DNA of 64,000 nucleotides. It comes from Cryptomeria japonica. Its lineage: Eukaryota > Streptophyta > Pinopsida > Cupressales > Cupressaceae. The notes under the pieces were generated by a model. That model had not been told where the DNA came from. It ran no database searches and worked only from the letters and a program-made list of their open reading frames with translations. The position numbers and the translations under genes were made by a program. The first letter of the stretch is position 1. Every line of letters starts with the position of its first letter. Positions 10,095-21,633 of the stretch are shown here, piece after piece. Where the stretch lies: the NCBI RefSeq assembly GCF_030272615.1, contig NC_081408.1:201710341-201774340 (forward strand). The letters are read 5' to 3'.

Positions 10095-12630
10095 GAACTA
10101 GGTATTGACCAAGATGTGTGAGACTAGATGAAAATGGAAAGAGTATGGAAAACTAAGAGTTGGATGGAATGTAAATGAATCTGAGGTTTACTTGCAATGT
10201 CCAAAGTGTAAGACCAAGTATGTATGTAGTAGAGTAGGTGTGGCTTCCAAAGAGAGGATAGTTTCTCTTGATGAGATAAGTTGACCTTGACTCTAGGTAA
10301 GACCAAATGAGACCCAAAGGTGATAGACCTTGATGAGGGACCACTTAGCAAAATGTTGTTGTATGTAGTGTGTTGACAAAGTATGATGAGGACAAGCAAG
10401 TGACCTTTTGACTCAAGTTTAGACAAATGTAAATTTAATGCAAGATGTAAAGCAATGATGGACTTTGTGAGACCCAAAGACAAGTTGAATGCTAGATGAA
10501 AACCTAGAGAAACAACCTAGGAAGCTCAAGAATTCTGAAACTGATTGCTCTTGTTTGCTGGACTGTAAAATTTTTCCAATTTGTGAAGTTGTTGGTTGTG
10601 ACCAAATCTGAATGTTTGACTATTTTTCGTGACAAGAGGACACAATGTTGATGAGGACTCAATGTTTGCAAGTATTTAGACTCAAAATGACTCCAAGAAA
10701 AGTGTGTTGTTTGATGTAAAAATGTTTTGCATACACTTGAAGACACAAAAGACACAATGTTTTGCTGTTTGGTCTTGAATGTTTTGAATGTTTAAAATAA
10801 GTCATGCACAATTCTTATGGCTAGCCAAGACAATAGTTGTTGATCCCACATGAGGTTTTACCCTCGAGGCTACGCTATTCAGAGCGGATACTTAGATGCT
10901 TGAGCTCACTGGCTCCACCCTCGGCACTCACTTCTTGGGTCAGCCAAGCATCAGTCCCCACGAAAACTCCCTGTGGGGAACTTTGTATCTCTACTAAGAA
11001 CCATATGTGTGTGGGCCGCTACTAGAGGTATGACCTATTTCCTCAACAACTAGAAGGATTTTGGCTTCTAAAACAAAAAGGTGCTAGTAAGGGCATCCGC
11101 TCGTGTGGCCATACATGCGACACTTTCAGCTCTATAAATACAGAAGGCTCCCAGCCGGTAGGGGTTACGCCCTACAACTGATCAAATAAATTTGATCAAA
11201 TGGGTTTATGGGGAGACATACTGTCGGTATGAACTAATCAGCACACGTTATCCATAGTTTTCACCATGAATATAGTTGTTTATAGTGGTTCGGAAGAGGT
11301 GGGATTTCCTCACTACCACTTGGGTCGTTCTCTTCTCACTAGTAGTCCTAATGACCACATGGGAAGACAGGCCCTCTAAAGATTAAACAAAAAGAGCCTA
11401 TTGCTTAAGACACAAAAGACAATGATTCAATTGTAGTGCACCAATTGAAGTGTTTGCTAGTCTATGAAAACAAGGCACACAATAAGAATCCAAAAACCCT
11501 TGCCAAGGACCTGCAACAAAGATTTATTAGTAGTTTGGATTGTTTGAAATAATCACCCCTTCCTGCAAGCACACAAGTTAGGTAAAATTTAGATCCAAAA
11601 GACTTTGTGAAATAGCGGGCTTCAACAATGCGTTTTGTTGACCAATTCAAAGATTTGATTCATCATAAAAAATACCACCTGTAAAATTTCAAGAGATTTC
11701 CAGAAATGTAAGAAAATCCAAAAAATTTGCTAATTTTCTCCAAAAATTAATTTTTTATGAAAAATCATAAAAAATTCATATAAAATGCAAAATCAATCCA
11801 AAAAATCTAAAATTTTTACTAGAGCGTCTTGAGGTCCTTCCAAACTTGCACAAAAAATATTTTGCAGCAAATCAAAGCAGTTTGTGAGATATGAGTAAAA
11901 TAATGCAAAACTCTAATTTTCAAAAATCTAATTTTTGAAGTATAATTTTGCATCAAATTTAAAATCACAAAGAATAGATCCTGTGTATAATTTTGATAGA
12001 TTTCCAAAAATGTAAGAAAATGAGAAAAATTCGCTAATTTGCTCTCAAAATTAATTTTTTATGAAAAATCATAAAAAATTCATATAAATTCACAAAATGA
12101 TCCAAAAAACCTGAAAGTTTTACTAAATGCTTCTAATACTTTTCCTGGCCTGCGCAAAAAAATTGATGTCAAAATTCAAAGCCGTTTGTGAGATCTGATC
12201 AAAATAAGGAAAAGCCCTAATTTTTAAAGATCTGATTTTGAGGGAAATATTTTGCATCAAAATTAAAATCACAAAGAACAGATCCTGTGTATAATTATGA
12301 GAGATTTCCAAAGATGTAAGAAAATCCAAAAAATTCTCTCATTTTCTCTCAAAATTAATTTTTTATGAAAAATCATAAAAATATCATAGAAAATGAAAAT
12401 GTGCTCCAAAAATTCTGAATTTTGGATTTAGAGCTCCTAATACTTTCTTCAACCTGCGAAAAACATTTCGTGCAAAATTTCCTAGCCATTTGTGAGATAT
12501 GATCGAATCTCTCCAAGATCTTGATTTTGTGTCCAAAACCCTAGCTGCACAAGGTTATTCTCCAAATTGTTTTACAAAATAGCAATATAGGGTTAGAAAA
12601 ATCTGCAAAAAACATAGATCTAATAAAAAT
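10095..12630 (-). other. Element A untranslated leader
   Basis: A 2.5-kb leader between PBS and gag without credible coding. It holds a comparatively GC-rich block (about 10837-11350) and, towards the PBS, a roughly 304-bp tandem repeat. A long leader with tandem repeats is a known habit of large Tat/Ogre elements. Confidence 0.7.
11690..12505. repeat. 304-bp tandem repeat, about 2.7 copies (element A leader)
   Basis: Copies start near 11690, 11995 and 12299 at agatttccNNaNatgtaag. Each contains aaaattaattttttatgaa followed by aaatcataaaaa. The same array occurs at 39999-40815 in element B. Confidence 0.88.
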
Positions 12631-12652
12631 CCATGTCCCACGGGGCGTGCCA
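12631..12652 (-). promoter_or_regulatory. Primer-binding site of element A
   Basis: Three bases after the 5' LTR the minus strand reads TGGCACGCCCCGTGGGAC. The leading TGG complements a tRNA CCA end. The same site occurs in element B with one change. I do not assign the tRNA species. Confidence 0.75.
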
Positions 12653-12655
12653 AAA

Positions 12656-13422
12656 TGTATATGGTGAAAATGGATAACAATAATAATGATATTGAAAGGC
12701 TAAATGAATTCAACCACAAAACCCTAGCCTAACAACAACAAAGATCCACCATAACATATGAAGATTACCTAAGACAATGCAAATCAAATGAAATCACAAA
12801 GATTATACCATCACATGTCCAATAGGGTTTGGATCTCCATTCTTCCTATCTCCATTGATCTTGCTTAATATATTTGCTCTCAGATTTTATGTGTGCACAA
12901 GAGCTCAACAAAGAATGGAATGTGGTTGCAAGTAGGATCGTAGTGTAGTCAAGTGCATAAAAGATGATTAGGGTTTGATAATGAAGGAAGCCTCTCCTTA
13001 TATAGAAGACACTATATGAAATGGAGGGATAAGATTAAGAGGTGTAAAAGGAGGTCGGCTATGATTAGAGGGTAGGTAAAAGAAATAATAGAATAATGAA
13101 AGGGGTAGGTAGTGTATGAATTAAGAGATGAATGACATGTGTCATAGGTAGAAAAGGTTAATGAATTAATTAAATAAATAAAGATTTATTTAATTAATAA
13201 AGGAAGTGGGATCAATTAAATAAATAAGATATTTATTTAATTTAGGAAAAGGATAATTTAAATAAATAAATGTATTTATTTAAATGAGAAATAAGGCTAG
13301 AAGAGGATAAATGAATTAATTAAATAAATAAATATTTATTTAATTAATAGAAGAATTAAGCTCAAATAATTAAATAAATAAAATATTTATTTAATTAGAC
13401 ATGACAATTTTAGGTGTCTACA
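12656..13422 (-). repeat. Element A 5' LTR (767 bp)
   Basis: Same length as the 3' LTR, with about a dozen differences, mostly transitions. A minus-strand TATA box (CTATATAAGG) lies near 12997-13006 and would drive transcription leftward. The element ends exactly at ...gtctaca|aaacc. Confidence 0.93.
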
Positions 13423-14404
13423 AAACCAATACTGTTAAAGATCACCCGGTTAAGGAATGGCTATATACCCTGTTAAAGGTTGAAACCCTATTAAAGGTTA
13501 CCTTGCTAGCGGATTTGAAGAACTCAATGAACTTGAGTCACCTGGTTAGAGGTTTTACAATAAGCCTATTAAAGCTGCCCGGCAAAGGGATTTTATTTCT
13601 ATTGAAATGGTTAGAAGACAACAGGTAAAAATCTGATATGATAACAACACTACATGCTAAGGCAGATCCTTTTCAGTTCCTCTACTCTGCAATCACACTC
13701 TGCAGTTTTCCACTCCTCTACTCTAGAATCATACTTTATAGTTTTCCACTAACTGGTCTAGCAAGTATCTCATCACTTAGATACAAATACAACCTTTTAC
13801 CAACACTTACAATATCAAAACTCATCAACCTTATAGACAACAATTAGGTTGGTAGCATAAACCCTAAACCCTAATTAAATTAGGTTTACAATTACAAGCG
13901 GTTCAATCCTGACCGTCCAAACACATTACATAGAATGAAACAATCTCAAATAGATTACAAGTCATTCTGCATCATCCATTCTTCACCACACATAGAAATC
14001 AGTAACCCATATCGCTTTCTTCTCATACCGCTAAGAAGAATGTTCATTCCTGAGGTAGACATTTAATGCAATCAATCTTCACATGCGAGATCCTCAAGGA
14101 AATCCTTCACATGCACAAAAATGACATGGCATCTCAATTTCATCCCTATCTCTTAGCTAACTCATCACATAATGTCACTAGTTGCATCGCACAAGCTAGA
14201 TTACCAAACTGGAAACACTAGAGCTGAGACTACCAACCAATAGTCACACTTATTGAAACCCTGACACCGGTTCACTTCATCTCTCCATATCGGTTCACCA
14301 ACCTGAACATAAATAACAACTTCTTCCAATCTTCATATCGGTTTGTCTGTACTTATTCACATCAATGACAACATACATTATCATCATATCATCATATGCC
14401 AACA
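13423..14404 (-). repeat. Copia 3' LTR, proximal part (after insertion)
   Basis: It resumes the copia LTR at aaacc and matches 19316-20260 with scattered substitutions and small indels. It ends ...atatgccaaca (TGTTGGCATAT on the minus strand). Confidence 0.85.
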
Positions 14405-14420
14405 ATCACTCCCTTTGGCA
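14405..14420 (-). promoter_or_regulatory. Copia polypurine tract
   Basis: The minus-strand TGCCAAAGGGAGTGAT directly precedes the TGTTGGCAT LTR start. Confidence 0.7.
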
Positions 14421-14677
14421 TTGATGGCAATACTTAGTGTAGCATTGAAACTAACATATATCTTCATCATCAGATATCTTCTCCCATACCATACATCAGA
14501 TATCTTCTCCCATATCATACATCAGATATCATGTCGCCCTTTGACAACAATGCCAAAGTGGAGGCACAAGCTCCCATACTTCCACTATGCTGCTCCCCCT
14601 ATGGAGTAGCATCCTTCAACACATCAACCTTGTAAGATTTGTCACTGTAATACCTGATTAATGTGGAGCACAAATCT

Positions 14678-15502
14678 TTAGTTTACTTCATGATGGAGAA
14701 AAACCCCTAATTCACCTCTCAAATAGGTAAATGTAGTCTTCGGTAAGGGCTTAGTGAATATGTCTGCTAGGTGCTCCTTACTGGAAACATGTTGTAATAC
14801 AACCTCTCTATTTGGAACCTTGTCTCTCAAGAAATGATACTTGAGCTCAATGTGATTTGTTCTAGCATGCAATTCCAGATTCTTGGAAATATTGATTGCA
14901 CTTGTGTTGTCACAAAATATACTCACCGATTCAGATATAGGTACTTTGAAACCATCCAATACATGTTTCATCTAGATTGCTTGAGTGTAGTTCATAAATT
15001 TTGTCACATACTCTGCTTCAGCTGTAGACTAAGAAGTACAACTCTTCTTCTTACTCGTCTATGAGACTAGTCTTCCACCAAGAAAGAACACTCCACCGGT
15101 CATGCTCTTCTGGTCATCCACATTACCTCCGCAATCTGCATCGGTAAATAACTTGAGATTAAAATCACCAATGTATGGATACCACAATCCATAATCGACT
15201 GTCCCTTTTAGGTATCTAAGAAACCTCTTGACTGCTACCAAGTGGGATTCTCTTGGACTTTTCTGAAAACAAGCTACTATGCCCACTGCATGAGAAATGT
15301 ATGGTCTGCTATGCACCACATAGTGCAACTTACAAATCATTGATTGGTACTCCTTCTCATTAACTAACACTGAATCATATTCCTTAGTCAATTTACATCC
15401 GATCACCACCGGTGTACCAACAAGTTTTCTTTCCTCCATGCCAAAGGTCTTCAATACCTCTTTGACATACTTATACTGGGTAATGAAGATTCCATCTTTC
15501 AT
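14678..15502 (-). pseudogene. Copia reverse transcriptase end and RNase H
   Basis: Two open pieces (15059-15502 and 14678-14971) cover the end of the copia polyprotein. The first has MKDGIFITQYKYVKEVLKTF, RFLRYLKGT and the RNase H start FTDADCGG. The second has IFCDNTSAINISKN, HIELKYHFLRD and ends ADIFTKPLPK. RNase H removes the RNA strand during reverse transcription. A stop and a short unreadable stretch at about 14972-15058 separate the pieces. Confidence 0.88.
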
Positions 15503-15511
15503 CTGCTAAAT

Positions 15512-16162
15512 CTATAGATCAATGAAGAACTTTATCTCTCCAATCAGAGACATCTCAAACTCTTTCTTCATTTCATCTGCAAATGCATGGCTCATTTCAT
15601 CATCTCCTCCAAAGATTATGTCATCTACAAATACTTCACAGATCAGAATCTTATCACCTTCAGATTTTAGGTAAATGTTGATATCCTCACTTGTTCTCTG
15701 AAATCCTATTTTCACAAGATGAGAGTGTAAACATTCATACCATGCCCTTGCTGCTTGTTTCAATCCATATAGGGACTTGTGTAATCTACACACCATGTTA
15801 CTGTCTTCTAATAAGGTAAATCCACCCAGTTTCTCAATATACACTTCCTCTTCTAGGATTCCTTTCAAGAACGCAGACTTCACATCCATCTGGTATACCT
15901 TGAATCCCTTAAATGCTGCAAATGCAAGTAGCATTCAAATACCTTCTAGTCTAGCCATTGGGGAAAACGTTTCTCCATAGTCTTCTCCTTCTTCCTGAGC
16001 ATATCCCTTGCATACAAATCTTTCCTTGTTCCTTACAACTGTGCCTTCTTCATTTATCTTATTACTGAAGACCCATTTGGTACCTATTACATTCTTGTGT
16101 TCCAGTCTAGGTACCAAGGACCATGTTGCATTCTTTTCTATCTGGTCTAGCTCCTCTTCCAT
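15512..16162 (-). pseudogene. Copia reverse transcriptase core
   Basis: 16162-15935 carries NATWSLVPR and GTKWVFSNK with RFVCKGYAQEEG. 15934-15512 carries YQMDVKSAFLKG, LYGLKQAARAWY and the active-site motif FVDDIIFGG (usually YVDD). These are textbook copia RT blocks. A stop separates the two pieces, and further stops lie on both sides. Confidence 0.92.
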
Positions 16163-16597
16163 TGCCTTAATCTAGTCTTCATCTGTAAGTGCTTCTCTAG
16201 AAGTCTTAGGCTCCAATTCAGAAATCATGCAAGAGTTCTCTTTCATCTTTCTTCTTGTGAGTATCCCTACATCATTATCTCCTATGATCTACTTCGGATC
16301 ATGATGTAGTTTCACATATCTAGGAATGACTCTAGATGGTTTTGCTTGCTTTTCCTCTTCTTCTTCACTTACTTCCTCTTCTTCACCTACTGTAACTTAT
16401 AACGATACAGGAACACTGAGGTCTTTACTTGTTTCTTTCTTAATCGGTTCCCAGAAGGCTACACCTGGTTCATCTTCCACTTGTTCGCTGTAGGTTTCCT
16501 CAAGCTCCTCAGGGGATTCATCAACCCTGACATTGATACTCTCAACAATTTTTTGTGTCTTATTAGTGTAGCACTTGAGAGCTTTGCTCTTTGTGGA

Positions 16598-17118
16598 TTA
16601 TCCCAGAAATATAATTTCATCACATTTAGCATCAAGCTTAATCAGATGTTCACCTCTCTTGATGTAACACTTACTACCAAATACTTTAAAATAAATCATA
16701 GTGGGAGTCTTCTCGATCCAATAGTCATAAGGGGTTTTATCTTTACCTTTCTTGATGAGTATCCAGTTCATAGTATAGACTATAGTGCTCACCACTTCTC
16801 TCCAAAAAGTGTGAGCGACCTTTCCTTGGATCAACATTGTTCTAGCTGCTTCAACTACACTCCTGTTATTCCTTTCTGCTATGTCATTTTGTTGTGGTGT
16901 CCTTGGGGCAGACAACTACCTCTTGATACTATTATCTTCACAGTACTTGTTTCATCAGAAGTGAATTCACCTCCTTGATCAGTTCTTAGGCATTTTATCT
17001 TTTGACCACTTTCCTTCTCTACTAATTCTCTAAAGGCTTTGAACTTTCCAAATGCCTCAGATTTGTCTTCCAAGAATGTGACCCACATCATTCTTGAGAA
17101 ATCATCAGTAAGAATCAT
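16598..17118 (-). pseudogene. Copia integrase core
   Basis: 17118-16879 has LTDDFSRMMWVTFLEDKSEA and CLRTDQGGEF (two catalytic Asp positions). The overlapping piece 16915-16598 has RTPQQNDIAERNNR with the catalytic Glu, then FWREVVSTIVY and FKVFGSKCYI. A frameshift in the 16879-16915 overlap splits the DDE core, so this integrase is inactive. Downstream to 16163 the linker to RT contains several stops. Confidence 0.9.
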
Positions 17119-17133
17119 GAAATACCTATCTCC

Positions 17134-18060
17134 CTAAATACTTCTAGTTTTCATTGGATCAAACAAATCGGTATGCACAAGATCAAGTAAGTTCTCTGCT
17201 GAAAAAGACTTACCTTTAAAAGTTGAGGAAGACATCTTCCTAAGTTGACATTCACTGCACAAAGAATTCTCTGGTTTTTTCAGCAAAGGTAATCCTCTTA
17301 CTTCCTGAATCTTACTCGCCTTTATAATATTATCAAAGTTCATATGACAAAGTCTCCTATGCCATATCCAACTGTCATCAAACTTCGCCATCAGACACCG
17401 ACTAATCTTGGCATTCAATTGAAATAAGTTACCTCTAATCTGCTTACCAGTGGTAATAAGTTCACCACTCTTTCCAATTATACTGCAGACTCCACCTTTG
17501 AACTCCAGAATGAGTGCTTTGTCATTTAGTTGAGCAACACTCAAAAGGTTGTGCTTAAGACCTTCTACCCAGTAGACATCATCTGTACTACTCTTTCCAT
17601 TCAATGAGATGGATCCTTTACCTTTTACCAAGAATGGTGCATCATTGCAAAATCTGACAACACCTCCATCATATTCTTCTAGAGATAGAAGCTTTCGGTT
17701 ACTAGTCATGTGGTGAGACCAGCCACTATCAATAATCCACTCATTAGAGTTGTCAATGTGAGAGACAAGTGCTTTCTTGTCAGACACTTCTTCCTTTACA
17801 ACTACAAACACTATGTCCTCATTCTCTTCATCCTCAGATTCTTTATCAGTAATACCTTCATCCACTACAACAAGACAATTTCTTCTATTTCCTCCTTTAT
17901 ACTTTCTAAACCTCTCCAGTTTATCCTTATTATCATTGTTAGGATAGTTAACAGTTATACGTCCTATCTTATTGCAGGAAAAACATTTTAAAGGAAGCTT
18001 ACCTCTGTATTTTCCAGTGCCTTTTGGATGTCTCTTGGCAAGAAGCGCTTCAAACTCCAT
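17134..18060 (-). pseudogene. Copia nucleocapsid, protease and GAG-pre-integrase
   Basis: A 308-codon open stretch. A degraded zinc knuckle CFSCNKIGRITVNYP sits near residue 24; the expected His and last Cys are replaced by Arg and Tyr. The protease has WIIDSGWSHHM near residue 109. The GAG-pre-integrase zinc finger has HRRLCHMNFDNI, then CSECQLRKM near residues 235-275. The order is as in canonical copia. Confidence 0.9.
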
Positions 18061-18428
18061 CAGAATCTCTTCATCATCTATACCTATGCTTTGTTGGGAT
18101 TCATAACTAGTACTTACTTCTTATCCTTTTCTGGTTGGTGCAACAGATGCTCTAAAATTTGACTTAGTCTTCTGAACACTGCCATCATAGCTATTCAACT
18201 TATATGCAATCAACTTTGCAATGATAGAGTCTAAGAATACCTTGGTTTTGTCAATAGAACTTAGTTCCTGAATAGCAGCAGTGCATAGACCCGTAACAAT
18301 GATCTCAAAACTTTACTGACAACGATGGTATCATCAATTGTTCCACCGGTGCTCTTGATGTCTCCAACCACAGTCTTGATCCTTATCCCATATTGCTGAA
18401 TGGTCTCTCCTTCAACCATCCTCATGTC

Positions 18429-18707
18429 TTAAAATTTTCCTCTAAGGCTCTCTTCCTTAGCTTGCTTGACATGCTCATCACTGCCATAAATAGTTTCCAA
18501 TGTGTCCCATACATCCTTAGGAGTGTCCTTATCTTGTCCATCAATGAACTCAATATCGGACAAACTGCTAATTAGGGCTTCCATGACTTGCCCATTTTCT
18601 TCAATCTCTCTTTTTTGATCATTGCTTAGAGTGCCAGTGGGGATTACATAGGCATTCTCAACATAGCTCCAGTGTTTAGCACCCAAACTCTTGATGTGAA
18701 TCTTCAT
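18429..18707 (-). pseudogene. Copia gag fragment
   Basis: 92 codons resembling the UBN2-type copia gag domain: MKIHIKSLGAKHWSYVENAY, DVWDTLETIYGSDEHVKQAK, ending LRGKF at a TAA. Reading beyond the stop continues with MVEGETIQQYGIRI-like sequence, then loses frame before the zinc knuckle. The gag start itself is missing upstream of 18707. Confidence 0.82.
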
Positions 18708-18820
18708 TCTATACTTCCATATTTTGAAGTTCTCTATTGAACTTAGGGCCTTCCCTCTTCATCATTCAGGAAGGATATTTTGCCTCAAGCAGTTAAGCTT
18801 ATATCACTGAGGACCTGGAG

Positions 18821-18834
18821 TCGCTCTAATACCA
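18821..18834 (-). promoter_or_regulatory. Copia primer-binding site (initiator Met tRNA type)
   Basis: The minus strand reads TGGTATTAGAGCGA, one mismatch from the plant initiator-Met complement TGGTATCAGAGC. It lies about 12 bases from the LTR end as drawn, so the LTR may extend a little further. Confidence 0.75.
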
Positions 18835-18846
18835 ATTGATTAATAA

Positions 18847-20260
18847 TGATGGACAACAAATACCCTAACTGGTACTGAGAAGGGGGGGTGAACCAGTACA
18901 TACAAAAACTTTTCCACAACTTATCAAGTTAAAATAATGCTAACCAGTTGTCTTCATCACTGAACTTAACCATGGCAATACCGGTTAAACATAGTAAGGC
19001 TTCAGACATCTAAACTAGTAAAACTGAATGCTTCAAATATCATTCAACACTTGATAACTACTTCACCAAAACACATATGCATGTGTTGTATCAGTAATAC
19101 CATAACCATTAGCTTTGCATGCATAATCACCTAAACAAAGAATATTCAATCATCACATGAAAAATGCACAACTCATGACACAGATTTTTCACGTGGAAAC
19201 CCAAATGGGAAGAACCACGATGGGGCTGAATACCCACAAGCTTGTTTTTGAACTCTTTTGAAGCTCGCTATGTTAGGAGACTAGTCTAGTTAAAGACTTT
19301 ACAATAAGGTTCTGGTACAAACCGATTCTATTAAAGATCACCTAGTTAAGGGATTGCTATATACCCTGTTAAAAGTTGAAACCCTGTTAAAGGTTACCTT
19401 GCTAGAAGATTTGAAGAACTCAATGAACTTGAGTCACCTGGTTAGAGGTTTTACAATAATCCTATTAAAGCTACCCAACAAATAGATTTTCCTTCAGTTG
19501 AAATGGTTAGAAGACAACAAGTAAAACTTTGATCTGATAACAACACTACATGCTAAGGCAGATCCTTTTCAGTTCCTCTACTCTGTAGTTTTCCACTCCT
19601 CTACTCTGCAATCATACTTTGCAATTTTCTACTCACTGTTATGGCAAGTATCTCATCACTCGGATACAAACACAAATTTTTACCAACACTTACAATATCA
19701 AAACTCATCAACCTTATAGACAACAATTAGGTAGCATAAACCCTAAACCCTAATTAAATTAGGTTTACAATTACAAGCAATTCAATCCTGACCATCCAAA
19801 CACATTACATAGAATGAAACAATCTCAAATAAATTACAAGTCATTCTACATCATCCATTCTTCACCGCACATAGAAATCAGCAACCCATCACGCTTTCTT
19901 CTCATACCACTAAGAAGAATGTCCATTCCCAAGGTAGACATTTAATGCAATTGATCTTCACATGCGAGTTCATCAAGGAAATCATTCACGTGCACAAAAC
20001 AGACGTGGCATCTTGATCTCATCCCTATCTCTTAGCTAACTCATCACAGAATATCTCTGGTTGCATCGCACAAGCTAGATTGCCAAACCAAAAACCCTAG
20101 CGCTGAGACTACCAATCGATAGTCACACTTAGTGAAACCCTGACACCGGTTCACCAACTTGAACATAAATAACAACTTCTTCCAATCTTCATACCGGTTC
20201 ATCTGTACTTATTGACATCAATGACAACATACATTATCATCATATCATCATATGCCAACA
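18847..20260 (-). repeat. Copia 5' LTR (about 1414 bp)
   Basis: An intact LTR that serves as the reference for the LTR split by element A. The uninterrupted target reads ggtacaaaccgattc near 19314. It ends atatgccaaca, followed by aatag. Confidence 0.88.
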
Positions 20261-21365
20261 AATAGGAGAAGAAGAAGAAAATTGGATAAGAAGATGCCTA
20301 AAATCATGACATCCCACTACCACGCTCTCCACCTCAATGTAATGCCCCTCTAGTTGCTCTTCTATATTTCTTCCCCTTGGTGTAGATTTGGCTATGAGTT
20401 GATGTTTGTGCCATTTTCTTATGGATTTTATCCTTTTTGAGGTGCTATGATATTATTCTAGATGATGCATTTTGTTTCAGTGTGAGGCCTTGAGTGCCTA
20501 GCTTATGATGTGATTGGATATATGTTCTATATTCGTGTAGGACTAGTGACGTTATGAATTGCTTTATGATGATCATGATTTTACCTTCGCATTGGGTTGT
20601 GTGCTTTCTTATTGTAACTAGTTGTGAGGACCATGGTGTTATTGGTTACCGCTTATCTGATTTGGATATTGAATTCATTGGGAGTTGTTACCCTATTTAT
20701 GATGTTTTAATATTAATATTGATTCAATTAATAACTAGAGTGTGACAAATGATGTTAATTTGGTTGGTTGACTTAAAAGTAATAAATCATATTTTATATT
20801 ATTGTATTTCTTTGATGAGATTAAATGCTTAGCAATATATTTCTTAATTATGCTATATTAATTTGATGAGATATCATGTCACTAACCATGTTATATTATT
20901 TAACATTAAATGGGGAATGTTAATGATACTTTCAATTATATTATGTTATATGTATGCATATGTAGAGGTGTTTGTATGTATTGGTTGGTGCAGGTACAAG
21001 GCATCGACTCCACCTAGTTCCATAGGTTTGAGCGTACTCATATACCTGACGATGATTATAGGAGATAGCATACTGGTCAATAATGTTACCCAATCATAGC
21101 CATCTTCCTAATTTGGAGAATTTTCCTTAATTTTATTTATTTATACCTTCGGTTACTAGCTTGGTAATGTCTGGTTACCCCAATGCATATTTGTGAATGA
21201 CTAGTAAAGATTGTTTGTGCATAGTTGGTCATATGTGAATTGTCGTCAATTTAAGTGCATATATTAATGATATTTAATACTAAAGTGGCAATTTAATATT
21301 TAATTGTCAAATGTGCCATATATATACATATACATATATATATATACATACATATATACATATAC

Positions 21366-21411
<46 letters not shown>

Positions 21412-21633
21412 TTTATTGGTTAATGATTTGTATTAATAGATAGCAAAAAACTACATTCATCAACATTGTTCATAGTCTCATATGCATACTCCAACCCAAA
21501 AAGATAGTAACATGGCACTTAAACCTATCTATGAAGTTCACCATCCCAACTCAAAATATAGTCCAACCAGTAATACATATATACAAAGTCTAAGTAAGAA
21601 TATGAAGAAGTAATCATAAAGAAAAACATCAGA
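20261..21633. other. Unassigned AT-rich DNA with TA-rich microsatellite
   Basis: No supported gene. 21317-21409 is a (TA)n/(TACA)n microsatellite. Around 20990-21080 a less AT-rich stretch (gcatcgactccacctagttc) looks like transposon debris but matches nothing I can name. Confidence 0.5.

Larger units (their letters stand above)
1958..13422 (-). mobile_element. Element A: RT-less Ty3/gypsy (Tat-like) retrotransposon
   Basis: An 11,465-bp element with two 767-bp LTRs differing at roughly a dozen positions by eye. On the minus strand it reads 5' LTR, PBS, 2.5-kb leader with tandem repeats, gag, protease, linker with a hydrophobic stretch, integrase C-terminal remnant, a 3' region carrying an antisense reading frame, polypurine tract, 3' LTR. 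Reverse transcriptase, most of RNase H and the integrase core are absent. It is inserted in a copia LTR with duplication gaact/aaacc; the intact copia LTR reads aaacc at the equivalent place. The zinc-knuckle form, DGG protease, leader repeats and extra ORF suggest the Tat/Ogre group, but with no RT the lineage is inferred. Confidence 0.9.
1499..20260 (-). mobile_element. Ty1/copia LTR retrotransposon, decayed, interrupted by element A
   Basis: The element is about 7.3 kb after subtracting the 11.5-kb insertion at 1958-13422. On the minus strand the LTRs begin TGTTGGCATATG and end near TTGTCCATCA. Domain order from right to left is LTR, methionine-tRNA-type primer site, gag, zinc knuckle, protease, GAG-pre-integrase, integrase, reverse transcriptase, RNase H, polypurine tract, LTR. 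Integrase preceding reverse transcriptase defines copia. Flanks read aataa on the left and aatag on the right, an imperfect 5-bp target duplication. The outer end of the LTR is uncertain by a few bases because both LTRs share aataatgatg there. Multiple stops and frameshifts make it non-functional. Confidence 0.9.
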
